The notes under the pieces: model-generated
What the model was told of the DNA's origin: nothing
What the model saw: only the letters and a program-made list of their open reading frames with translations
The model's database searches: none
Origin: Chitinophagales bacterium
GTDB taxonomy: Bacteria; Bacteroidota; Bacteroidia; Chitinophagales; UBA8649
DNA: 16,721 bases
NCBI GenBank assembly: GCA_016777395.1
Contig: JADHRO010000013.1
Coordinates: 1-16,721 of the forward strand
Reading direction: 5' to 3'
In this document: in pieces, positions 1 to 6,619 of the stretch
Layout: each line of letters starts with the position of its first letter
Position numbering within the stretch: the first letter of the stretch is position 1
Program-made: the position numbers and the translations under genes

Positions 1-2
1 CC

Positions 3-215
3 TATTATCATGCAGACTTGCCTCCTGGCCCTATTTGTTTGCCTGAAACATCTACTATAACGGATGTTCTTGAAGCAGAGGAGCATAATTTCCTATATTT
101 TTGCGCAAAAGCAGATTTATTAGGATATCATACCTTTACAAAAAGTTATAATGATCACCTTAAGGCGGCAAGATTGTATCAAGCAGCCTTGAATAAACTG
201 CGTATTTATGAGTAA
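3..215 (+). CDS. mltG: Endolytic transglycosylase MltG, C-terminal fragment
   Basis: The left edge of the window cuts this gene; only the last 70 codons are present and the frame is open to the first base, so the real start lies outside. The residues YYHADLPPGPIC followed by LPETSTITDVLEA and NFLYFCAKAD match the conserved C-terminal end of MltG (YceG-like family), where the Leu-Pro-Pro-Gly-Pro-Ile segment is a hallmark, followed by a Phe-Ser/Thr-Lys-Ser/Thr-Tyr-x-x-His block (here FTKSYNDH). MltG is an inner-membrane lytic transglycosylase that cuts nascent peptidoglycan strands and sets their length. The catalytic Glu and the membrane anchor are upstream and cannot be checked. The stop codon overlaps the start of the next gene by 8 bases (208-215), so the two are probably translated together. 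An internal TTG at position 18 is not a plausible start, because it would sit inside the conserved motif. Confidence 0.9.
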   Translation, partial: YYHADLPPGPICLPETSTITDVLEAEEHNFLYFCAKADLLGYHTFTKSYNDHLKAARLYQAALNKLRIYE

Positions 216-621
216 GGTAAGTGAAACAAGCGTTCGTGTTCGCTATGGAGAAACAGATCAAATGGGGTTTGTTTACTATGGGAATTACGCCTTATACCTT
301 GAATTGGCGCGTACTGAATTGATTCGTCAATCTGCTTGGAGTTATAAACAATTGGAAGCGGAAGGGATTCAGTTGCCGGTGGTTAATGTAAATATGAAAT
401 ACAAAAAACCTGCGGTCTATGACGATGTTCTCCATATTCGAACAAAAATTATAGGGGAAATAAACAGAAAGATTTGTTTCTATTCAGAAATATTTAATGC
501 TCAAAACGAACTCTTGCTTAAAGGCGAAGTGGAGCTAGTTTTTATGGATAAGCATTTGAAGAAAGTAATTAACTGCCCTGATATAATAAAGGAGAAAATG
601 AAACCCTTTCAATGGAGCTAA
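208..621 (+). CDS. YbgC/4-hydroxybenzoyl-CoA thioesterase-like hotdog protein
   Basis: A 137-residue single-domain hotdog-fold acyl-CoA thioesterase. The N-terminal block RYGETDQMGFVYYGNY (about residues 12-27) is the signature of the 4HBT/YbgC family; Asp17 is the expected catalytic acid. LELARTELIR (31-40) forms the start of the central hotdog helix, and the MKYKKPAVYDD region (about 63-73) matches the conserved strand. Length is normal for the family. Family members hydrolyse short to medium acyl-CoA thioesters or act on acyl-ACP in phospholipid metabolism; the substrate cannot be told from sequence. In Proteobacteria YbgC sits with tol-pal, but here it lies between mltG and a YihY-type gene. 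Its ATG overlaps the mltG stop by 8 bases and its stop overlaps the next start by 10 bases, pointing to translational coupling rather than separate ribosome binding sites. Confidence 0.9.
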   Translation: MSKVSETSVRVRYGETDQMGFVYYGNYALYLELARTELIRQSAWSYKQLEAEGIQLPVVNVNMKYKKPAVYDDVLHIRTKIIGEINRKICFYSEIFNAQNELLLKGEVELVFMDKHLKKVINCPDIIKEKMKPFQWS

Positions 622-1571
622 AGAAGGACATAGAGGTTTTTATTCAAAACAATCCTACTGCATTGAAGACGATCACTTTTTTAAAGCGGTTTACGCTTCC
701 AGGTTTTGATAAGATACCCGTGTTTATTGTGCTTAGGTTTATTGCTTCTGAATTGAGAAAAGATCTGATTCCAACCCGAGCAAGGTCTATTGCCTACAGT
801 TTTTTTATTGCATTCTTTCCGGGGATGATTTTCTTGCTAACCTTGTTGCCTTATATTCCTTTAGAGGGCGTTCAAGCACATTTTTTTTCTATCATTAATG
901 AGGTCGTTCCTGATAAAGTAGTGAATTCATTTATTCTTACTACGGTGGACGACTTAATCAATCAACCCAGGGAGGGCTTATTGTCATTTGGAGCTTTATT
1001 GACCTTCTATTTTGCTACACAAGGGGTGGTCTCTATGATTTTATCCTTTAATAAAACGTATTCAATTTATACCGATAGAAATTTCCTAACCTTGCGTTGG
1101 GTCGCCTTAAAGCTGACTATTTTGTTGCTCTTCATGTTTGTTATCTCTATCGTTTTACTTATAGCTGGGGAAGGACTTATCAATCTGTTCTTAGGTTATG
1201 TTGAAATAGAGAGCTTTTGGGTAAATATTTTGCTAAACGCCCTGCGGTATATCATAATTTTGATTCTGTTCTTTGTCTCTATTTCTACTATCTATTATTA
1301 TGGTCCGTCGGTCAAGAAGAAGTGGAAGTTTGTGACGCCTGGTTCTAGTTTAGCCACTATTGGTTCAGTAGTGGCTTCAGTGGTTTTTTCCAATTACATC
1401 AATGGATTTGAAAAATACAATACTATTTATGGCATTTTTGGATCGATTATCTTATTCTTAGGCTGGCTGTATTTAAATTCATTTGTTTTGCTTATTGGAT
1501 TCGAGTTAAATGCCGCAATCTATTATCAATCACATATTCTTAAGGAAGATGAAGATGAATTGATTGATTAG
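612..1571 (+). CDS. YihY/BrkB (virulence factor BrkB) family inner-membrane protein
   Basis: A 319-residue integral membrane protein of the YihY/virulence factor BrkB family (formerly misannotated as ribonuclease BN). A soluble N-terminal part of about 55 residues is followed by some six hydrophobic segments at about residues 62-82, 124-146, 165-190, 208-230, 245-262 and 274-300. Family landmarks are RARSIAYSFFIAFFPG (57-71), the YYYGPSVKKKWKFVTPGS stretch (228-245), and the YNTIYGIFGSIILFLGWLY region (269-287) followed by the GFELNA motif (296-301). The C-terminus is short and acidic (KEDEDELID). The biochemical role of the family is not settled; transport or lipid-related functions have been suggested. 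It begins inside the last codons of the thioesterase gene and is the last gene of the mltG unit. A T-rich tract follows, but I see no strong hairpin for a factor-independent terminator. Confidence 0.9.
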   Translation: MELKKDIEVFIQNNPTALKTITFLKRFTLPGFDKIPVFIVLRFIASELRKDLIPTRARSIAYSFFIAFFPGMIFLLTLLPYIPLEGVQAHFFSIINEVVPDKVVNSFILTTVDDLINQPREGLLSFGALLTFYFATQGVVSMILSFNKTYSIYTDRNFLTLRWVALKLTILLLFMFVISIVLLIAGEGLINLFLGYVEIESFWVNILLNALRYIIILILFFVSISTIYYYGPSVKKKWKFVTPGSSLATIGSVVASVVFSNYINGFEKYNTIYGIFGSIILFLGWLYLNSFVLLIGFELNAAIYYQSHILKEDEDELID

Positions 1572-1629
1572 CACCTGTGGCTTCTATCATCTCATAGCTG
1601 CTCTTGATTTTTTTTTATTTTTTTTAGTG

Positions 1630-1665
1630 AAAAGTAAGCTTAAAATTAAAAAGCTTTTTACTTTT
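1630..1665 (+). repeat. AT-rich imperfect inverted repeat upstream of tRNA-Ser
   Basis: AAAAGTAAGCTT (1630-1641) is mirrored by AAGCTTTTTACTTTT (1651-1665), with three unpaired extra T in the right arm and a nine-base loop. It lies between the YihY-type gene and the tRNA and could fold in RNA as a weak terminator for the upstream unit. The right arm also contains TACTTTTA (1659-1666), one mismatch from the Bacteroidota -7 element and just ahead of the tRNA 5' end, so the stretch may instead be part of the tRNA promoter. The sequence does not decide between these. Confidence 0.35.
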
Positions 1666-1670
1666 ACATC

Positions 1671-1758
1671 GGAGAATTGGCAGAGTGGTCGAATGCGGCG
1701 GTCTTGAAAACCGTTGTACTGTGAGGTACCGGGGGTTCGAATCCCTCATTCTCCGCCA
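1671..1758 (+). tRNA. tRNA-Ser (anticodon UGA)
   Basis: A complete class II tRNA. The acceptor stem GGAGAAT (1671-1677) pairs perfectly with ATTCTCC (1748-1754), followed by discriminator G (1755) and an encoded CCA (1756-1758). The anticodon stem GCGGT (1698-1702) pairs with ACCGT (1710-1714) around the loop CTTGAAA, giving anticodon TGA at 1705-1707, which reads UCA and other UCN serine codons. The T arm has the loop TTCGAAT with stem GGGGG/CCCTC including one G-T wobble. The long variable arm between the anticodon and T stems is typical of tRNA-Ser, as is the G discriminator. The D-arm region GCAGAGTGGTCGAATGC is a familiar tRNA-Ser pattern. Confidence 0.97.
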
Positions 1759-1796
1759 AAGCCTCTCCTTGAGAATATCGGGAAGAGGCTTTTTTA
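1759..1796 (+). terminator. Terminator-like hairpin directly after tRNA-Ser
   Basis: AAGCCTCT (1759-1766) pairs with AGAGGCTT (1784-1791) across a 17-base loop, and the right arm runs into six consecutive T (1790-1795). The first base of the stem abuts the CCA end of the tRNA. The shape fits a factor-independent terminator of the tRNA transcript. The following gene starts only 13 bases later and no separate promoter is visible between them, so read-through or incomplete termination may feed that gene. Confidence 0.8.
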
Positions 1797-1808
1797 TCCT
1801 TAGAACTC

Positions 1809-2273
1809 ATGGGAACGACAGAAAAACCATTTCAGCGTGAATCACACCTCAGAAGTATAATCAAAGGTTTTACTTGGCGAGTTATTGCATTTTTAGATAC
1901 CTTGGCAATGACAATGCTAGTAACCTTTATTATCGATGGCAAACCGCATATTGAGGCTGGGCTAGCCATAGCGGCATTCGAGTTTATAATTAAAATTGTC
2001 ATCTACTATGGGCATGAGCGGGCTTGGCAAAGCGCATGGAAGGATGGGGTCTTTACGCAAAAGGAGACCTTAATCAAAACAGTGACATGGAGAGTTTTAG
2101 CCACTGCCACTACCTTTATTATTTCAGGTAAGGTGTTAGGTTCATTTGCAGGAGCAGCTCTTGGTATTGCTTTAGGGGAATCTGTGAGCAAGTTTGCTTT
2201 CTTTTATCTGCATGAGCGTCTATGGTTAAAAATTCCTCTGGGAACAGTTAGCGATATTATGCGAAAAAAATAA
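1809..2273 (+). CDS. Tandem DUF2061 membrane protein
   Basis: A 154-residue protein made of two copies of the DUF2061 domain. Copy one covers about residues 15-75 and copy two about 86-141. Each copy begins with a Thr-Trp-Arg-Val block (IIKGFTWRVIAFLDT at 17-31, LIKTVTWRVLATATT at 88-102), continues with hydrophobic segments, and ends with an aromatic-x-His-Glu-Arg-x-Trp motif (YYGHERAWQ at 66-74, FYLHERLWL at 132-140). The hydrophobic pattern predicts roughly four membrane-embedded segments. The function of DUF2061 is unknown; I recall relatives lying near sulfate-activation genes in some bacteria, but no such gene is present here. The ATG at 1809 is chosen because later Met codons would remove the first repeat. 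It stands between a tRNA terminator hairpin and the PhoX-like gene, with no clear promoter of its own. Confidence 0.85.
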   Translation: MGTTEKPFQRESHLRSIIKGFTWRVIAFLDTLAMTMLVTFIIDGKPHIEAGLAIAAFEFIIKIVIYYGHERAWQSAWKDGVFTQKETLIKTVTWRVLATATTFIISGKVLGSFAGAALGIALGESVSKFAFFYLHERLWLKIPLGTVSDIMRKK

Positions 2274-2333
2274 CAATAGGTTTTTTCTACAATTTCTTAA
2301 CATTTTCTTATTTCCTTACAACTGAATTAAGCT

Positions 2334-2341
2334 TAACTTTG
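2334..2341 (+). promoter_or_regulatory. Bacteroidota -7 promoter element for the PhoX-like gene
   Basis: TAACTTTG is an exact match to the Bacteroidota sigma-A -7 consensus TAnnTTTG, ending 25 bases before the ATG at 2367. The region at the expected -33 position has only a weak TTTC-like match, so the -7 box carries the call. A transcript starting about 6-8 bases downstream would have a leader of about 20 bases. Confidence 0.6.
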
Positions 2342-2366
2342 TTATACAGTAAAATAGGGTTATTTT

Positions 2367-3998
2367 ATGAAATATTCAAGAAGAAGTTTTTTAGAATTTT
2401 TAGGTAAAGGAAGTGTTGTTGGTGCCGCGAGTTTCGCGCTTGCACCTGTATTACATGCTTGTAAAAGCGAAATAATATCTCCGGGACCTGTAAGTTATGA
2501 TGCACAAGTTGGTTTTAAGAGTATAACTGTTTCAAAAGCTGATCAGGTGCGCTTGGCTGATGGTTTTACGCAGGAATTGTTGGTGAAGTTTGGCGATCCA
2601 ATTAGTGATAAAGACTATTTTGGTACGCACAATGATTATTTGGCATTTATTCCATTAAACGAAGATGGAAGCGAAGGAATTCTTTGGAGCAATCATGAGT
2701 ATTTAGATCCTGTTCTCATGGGTACTTATGCGCCAGCTGAAGTGAAAACTATTGAACAGGTTGAAAAAGAGCAATATGCCGTGGGTGGCAGCTTAGTTCA
2801 TGTGCAGTTGAATGCGCAAGGTTCTTGGTCGATCAATAAGGAAAGTGAGTATAATAGAAGATTAACGGCCAAAACAAGCATTCCTTTTTTATGGGATGAT
2901 CCAATAGATGGAAGTATGGAAGCGATTGGGACATTTGCTGGCTGCGCTGGCGGGGTTACTCCATGGGGGACCATTCTATCTTGTGAAGAAAATACGGATC
3001 AATACTACGGTGAATATGTCTATGATGAGATGAATGGAGTAGTTATTGATCGTTTACCAGGAGGGTATGGTTGGAAAAAATACTTTGATTATTCTCCTGA
3101 GCATTATGGATGGGTGGTCGAAATTAATCCCAAAACAGGCGAGGCTCATAAATTGGTAGCTCTAGGTCGATGTGCACATGAGTGCGCCACTATGCATCAG
3201 TTGGAAGATGGTCGCGTGGTAGTTTACTCTGGAGATGATGGAAATGATAGATGCTTGTATAAATATATATCCCACAAGCCCAATGATCTAAAAGATGGAA
3301 CCCTTTACGTAGCAAATTTAGAGAAAGGGGAGTGGATTAGTCTTAAATACGAGGATCATGCTATCCTTCAAGAGAAATTTAAAAGTCAAACTGAAGTCTT
3401 GGTTCGAATGCGAGAAGCCGCATATCTAGTTGGAGGATCTAGGTTAAATAGACCGGAGGATATTGAGATAGATCCGGTAACAGGAGCTGTATTTATTAGT
3501 TTGACCAACAATAAACCAAAAGGAGATCTACACGGATCAATAATAAAGTTGACCGAAGATAGCGAGGATAAGGCAAGTTTAACTTTTAAAACAGAAACCT
3601 TTTTAGCGGGAAGTGAAGAAGCTGGTTTTTCAAGTCCAGATAATTTGGCCTTTGATTTACGGGGAAATCTATGGTTCACAACAGATGTTGGCGGATATAC
3701 CTTGGGTGCTGGGGAATATGATTTTATGCCTTGTAATAGTTTGTTTTTAGTTCCTCGCAGTGGGGAAAGAGCCGGGGAGTTGATCCGGGTTGCAACTGCA
3801 CCGAATGATGCCGAGTTTACGGGGCCTTATTTCCATCCCAATGGAAAATACCTGTTCTTGAGCGTGCAGCACCCTGGTGAAACCTCTTCAAGTTTAGAAG
3901 ATTTAGCCAGTCATTGGCCGGAAGGTGGAGATTCCATTCCACTTTCGGGAGTTATTGTGATTAGTGGTGAAAGTTTGACTAATCTGCAGCATGTTTAG
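2367..3998 (+). CDS. PhoX/DUF839-family protein with Tat-type lipoprotein signal
   Basis: A 543-residue protein of the PhoX (DUF839) family, whose characterised members are calcium- and iron-dependent alkaline phosphatases with a six-bladed propeller core. The N-terminus carries a twin-arginine motif (SRRSFLEFLG, residues 4-13), a hydrophobic stretch, and a lipobox-like LHAC placing a lipidated Cys at position 32. Family landmarks follow: GTHNDYLAF (86-94), WSNHEYLDP (107-115), GTFAGCAGGVTPWGTILSCEEN (around 188-209), in which Cys193 sits where the family has its metal-bridging Cys, CATMHQLEDGRVVVYSGDD (273-291), RPEDIEIDP (362-370), and SSPDNLAFD (422-430). Phosphatase activity on phosphomonoesters is the family expectation; many DUF839 proteins are uncharacterised, so the substrate is not certain. 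No phosphate-regulon partner lies beside it. It has its own promoter element and is followed by an independently promoted lpd gene. Confidence 0.88.
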   Translation: MKYSRRSFLEFLGKGSVVGAASFALAPVLHACKSEIISPGPVSYDAQVGFKSITVSKADQVRLADGFTQELLVKFGDPISDKDYFGTHNDYLAFIPLNEDGSEGILWSNHEYLDPVLMGTYAPAEVKTIEQVEKEQYAVGGSLVHVQLNAQGSWSINKESEYNRRLTAKTSIPFLWDDPIDGSMEAIGTFAGCAGGVTPWGTILSCEENTDQYYGEYVYDEMNGVVIDRLPGGYGWKKYFDYSPEHYGWVVEINPKTGEAHKLVALGRCAHECATMHQLEDGRVVVYSGDDGNDRCLYKYISHKPNDLKDGTLYVANLEKGEWISLKYEDHAILQEKFKSQTEVLVRMREAAYLVGGSRLNRPEDIEIDPVTGAVFISLTNNKPKGDLHGSIIKLTEDSEDKASLTFKTETFLAGSEEAGFSSPDNLAFDLRGNLWFTTDVGGYTLGAGEYDFMPCNSLFLVPRSGERAGELIRVATAPNDAEFTGPYFHPNGKYLFLSVQHPGETSSSLEDLASHWPEGGDSIPLSGVIVISGESLTNLQHV

Positions 3999-4032
3999 TG
4001 CTCGATATTTTAATATAGCTCTCAAGATTGTT

Positions 4033-4040
4033 TATCTTTG
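4033..4040 (+). promoter_or_regulatory. Bacteroidota -7 promoter element for the dihydrolipoyl dehydrogenase gene
   Basis: TATCTTTG matches TAnnTTTG exactly and ends 25 bases before the ATG at 4066, the same spacing as at the PhoX-like gene. No clear TTTG element is seen at the -33 position. It suggests that the dehydrogenase gene is transcribed on its own rather than only by read-through. Confidence 0.6.
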
Positions 4041-4065
4041 TAGTTCAAACTAAAGAAAATTTTCT

Positions 4066-5460
4066 ATGAATTATGATCTCATTGTTTTAGGTAGTGGACC
4101 TGGTGGATACGTTACTGCGATTCGAGCTTCCCAACTAGGTTTGAAAACAGCGGTTATTGAAAAAGAATCATTAGGCGGTGTTTGCTTAAATTGGGGGTGT
4201 ATCCCAACCAAAGCTCTTCTTAAGAGTGCACAAGTATTCGAATATATTAATCATGCGGATGATTATGGAATTTCAGTTGAGGGTGCTTCAGCTAATTTTG
4301 GTGATATGATCACTCGAAGTAGAGGAGTAGCTGAGGGAATGAGCGCAGGGGTTCAGTTCCTGATGAAAAAGAACAAGATTGATGTTATAATGGGTTACGG
4401 CACTCTTCAGCCAGGCAAACAGGTCGAGGTGAAAAATGATAAGGGAGAATCCAAAACTTATTCTGCAAATCATATCGTTGTAGCAACAGGAGGTAGAAGT
4501 CGTTCTGTCCCAGGTTTGGAACAAGATGGAAAGAAAATAATCGGCTATCGTGAAGCGATGAGTTTAAAAGATCAACCGAATAAAATGGTTGTTGTAGGGT
4601 CAGGTGCTATTGGTGTTGAGTTTGCTTATTTCTACAATTCTCTGGGTACTGAAGTAACTATAGTTGAATACCTAGATAAAATAGTCCCAAGAGAGGACAA
4701 AGACATCTCTAAGGAATTGGCTAAAGTATTGAAAAAGAAAGGAATAAAGATTGTGACTGGTTCTGCTGTCCTAGAAGTCGATACGAGTGGTGATTTATGT
4801 CAGGTAAAAGTAAAGGATAATAAGTCAGGAAAGGAATCTGAATTGACTTGCGACATTGTTCTTTCCGCAGTTGGCGTGATACCAAATACTGATAATATAG
4901 GTTTAGAAAATGTTGGTATTAGTACAGATAGAGGATTAGTTACCGTGGATGAGCGTTACCGCACCAATATTGAAGGGTACTACGCTATTGGAGATATTGT
5001 CCCTGGACCTGCTTTAGCGCACGTAGCTTCTGCTGAAGGGATTTTGTGTGTGGAAAGTATTGCTGGACATAAAATTGAAGCGATGGACTACAACAACATA
5101 CCATCTTGTACTTATTGTATTCCGGAAGTAGCATCAGTAGGCTACACGGAAGAAGAGGCAAAAGAAGCTGGTTATGAAATTAAAGTAGGGAAGTTCCCGT
5201 TTTCTGCTTCAGGTAAAGCAAGTGCGGCTGGAGTTAAAGAAGGTTTTGTAAAAGTAATCTATGATGCTAAGTACGGTGAATGCCTTGGGGCTCATATGGT
5301 TGGTGCGAATGTTACTGAAATGATTGCGGAAATAGTTGTGGCTAGGAAACTAGAAACAACTGGCCACGAAATTCTTAAAGCTGTTCATCCTCATCCAACG
5401 ATGAGCGAAGCAGTTATGGAAGCTACTGCAGCGGCCTACGATGAGGTGATTCATTTATAG
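4066..5460 (+). CDS. lpdA: Dihydrolipoyl dehydrogenase (E3)
   Basis: A full-length, 464-residue flavoprotein disulfide reductase. The FAD-binding GSGPGG motif is at 9-14. The redox-active disulfide is Cys40/Cys45 in GGVCLNWGCIPTKALLKS, the pattern of lipoamide dehydrogenases. The NAD-binding motif VVVGSGAIGVEFAYFY spans 175-190, the second FAD contact YYAIGDIV is at 305-312, and the dimerisation domain ends with HPHPTMSEAVMEA (441-453), giving the catalytic His443/Glu448 pair. The enzyme reoxidises dihydrolipoamide on the E2 or H subunits of pyruvate, 2-oxoglutarate or branched-chain 2-oxoacid dehydrogenases and the glycine cleavage system. No E1, E2 or H-protein gene is adjacent, so it is a stand-alone E3 that may serve several complexes. 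The neighbouring gene is convergent, 57 bases away, with no strong terminator hairpin between them. Confidence 0.97.
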   Translation: MNYDLIVLGSGPGGYVTAIRASQLGLKTAVIEKESLGGVCLNWGCIPTKALLKSAQVFEYINHADDYGISVEGASANFGDMITRSRGVAEGMSAGVQFLMKKNKIDVIMGYGTLQPGKQVEVKNDKGESKTYSANHIVVATGGRSRSVPGLEQDGKKIIGYREAMSLKDQPNKMVVVGSGAIGVEFAYFYNSLGTEVTIVEYLDKIVPREDKDISKELAKVLKKKGIKIVTGSAVLEVDTSGDLCQVKVKDNKSGKESELTCDIVLSAVGVIPNTDNIGLENVGISTDRGLVTVDERYRTNIEGYYAIGDIVPGPALAHVASAEGILCVESIAGHKIEAMDYNNIPSCTYCIPEVASVGYTEEEAKEAGYEIKVGKFPFSASGKASAAGVKEGFVKVIYDAKYGECLGAHMVGANVTEMIAEIVVARKLETTGHEILKAVHPHPTMSEAVMEATAAAYDEVIHL

Positions 5461-5517
5461 GATTAGTGATTAAAGATATTGCCTTAGCGATTCTATTAAG
5501 AACCTATTCAACAGCAA

Positions 5518-6564
5518 TCAACTTTCTGCCTCATAGTAGATTTTGTAGAACTTGCCTTTCTCATCACTTTGCTTCTCTATAAGGTCATGATTACCATGAA
5601 CATAGATGTGAAAGTTTTTATCTAATTTTATCACACTTCTCAAATAACGAGCATTCTTTTTGTACGCACTTGGTGAAACAAAAAATTGGGTATCCAAAGC
5701 TTGCTTATTCTCTTCTACATACTCTTCCTTGTAAGCTTTAAACTCATCGATAATCTCTTTATTGCTAAAGAATATACGGTCTTCATAATCCTCATCCTCA
5801 AATCGTTCAACACGCTTAAAATATTCCTTACTGCGATTTAAAATACCTGCTTGCTCAAACTTTTCCAACTCAAATTCCGGTCCCAATCTTTCTTTGATAA
5901 ATGAAGTGGTTAAATTAATGATGTTTTTCGTGTTGTGATAGTCGTCGTTTTTTGCCTTTAAATTCAAAAAATCGTCTTTCCAATATTGAGCTTCGTTATT
6001 CTTGTTTCCTTTATCTACTATACAAACCTTATATCCATCACTTTCGTCATCATTAAGTATCAAACATCCTTTATCTAGCTTCTCCACATTAACCCCTTGC
6101 TCGTAGCCTATTTTAATCTGCTTGGCTTCGTGTTTAAACTGAAGAAATGCATCTTTTGATTCTGATTTGAATATTCCTATAGCATCTTGCATTTGTTCGT
6201 CTATTACCAGGTCTTTGATATAAGCGATCATTAAATCTCCTGGCTTGATATTGGGGTGACTACTTTGCTCATATAGGTGCTTGGCAATGAAAACAGATTG
6301 ATTATGCAATAGCTCAGGATCTCTGAATATTGCTCTTGCAAAGTTGAACATAGGATTCAAGGTGAAATCTTCATTGCTAAAGGTAAATCCATAAAATTCA
6401 GGCTCATTAAAACGCTTAAAGAAATATTTGAAAAGTAGTTCTTTCAGTAGATCATCCTCTAAGGTGATTCCAGCTGTTGAAATATTGATTCCTTCATTTT
6501 CATTTTTTATACCAATGCCATGAATGGAAACACTTGCTAATTGAGCTACTTCGAGATTTATCAT
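5518..6564 (-). CDS. Nucleoid-associated protein, NdpA/YejK (NA37) family
   Basis: A 348-residue soluble protein resembling the 37-kDa nucleoid-associated family represented by E. coli YejK. Supporting features are the N-terminal block with HGIGIKN (about residues 15-21), the LLKELLFKYFFKRF helix (39-52), the SVFIAKHLYEQSSHPNIKPGDL region (about 90-111), where the family has a conserved helix followed by Ser-x-His-x-x-Ile-x-x-Gly-Asp/Glu, and a length close to the usual 330-350. YejK binds DNA and has been linked to topoisomerase IV, but the cellular role of relatives outside Gammaproteobacteria is unclear. The C-terminal half is charged and less conserved to my eye. It lies 55 bases downstream of the truC-like gene on the same strand and may be the third gene of that unit. 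No strong promoter motif was found directly upstream. Confidence 0.78.
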   Translation of the reverse strand: MINLEVAQLASVSIHGIGIKNENEGINISTAGITLEDDLLKELLFKYFFKRFNEPEFYGFTFSNEDFTLNPMFNFARAIFRDPELLHNQSVFIAKHLYEQSSHPNIKPGDLMIAYIKDLVIDEQMQDAIGIFKSESKDAFLQFKHEAKQIKIGYEQGVNVEKLDKGCLILNDDESDGYKVCIVDKGNKNNEAQYWKDDFLNLKAKNDDYHNTKNIINLTTSFIKERLGPEFELEKFEQAGILNRSKEYFKRVERFEDEDYEDRIFFSNKEIIDEFKAYKEEYVEENKQALDTQFFVSPSAYKKNARYLRSVIKLDKNFHIYVHGNHDLIEKQSDEKGKFYKIYYEAES

Positions 6565-6619
6565 AGGTTTGTTTTAGTAGGGTAAAATTAGAACTAATTC
6601 TAGCAAGAATAGATAGATT

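Noticed and set aside
1671..1758. tRNA-Ser as an integration site for a mobile element
   Set aside because: No integrase gene and no second copy of the tRNA 3' end were seen in the window.
5461..5517. Possible shared terminator between the convergent lpdA and NdpA-type genes
   Set aside because: Only a five-base ATTGC/GCAAT pairing across a long loop was found, with no T-run; it does not meet a reasonable terminator standard.
6565..6619. Palindrome TAGAATTAGTTCTA between truC and the NdpA-type gene as an operator
   Set aside because: Five-base arms in AT-rich sequence are expected by chance and no matching regulator is nearby.
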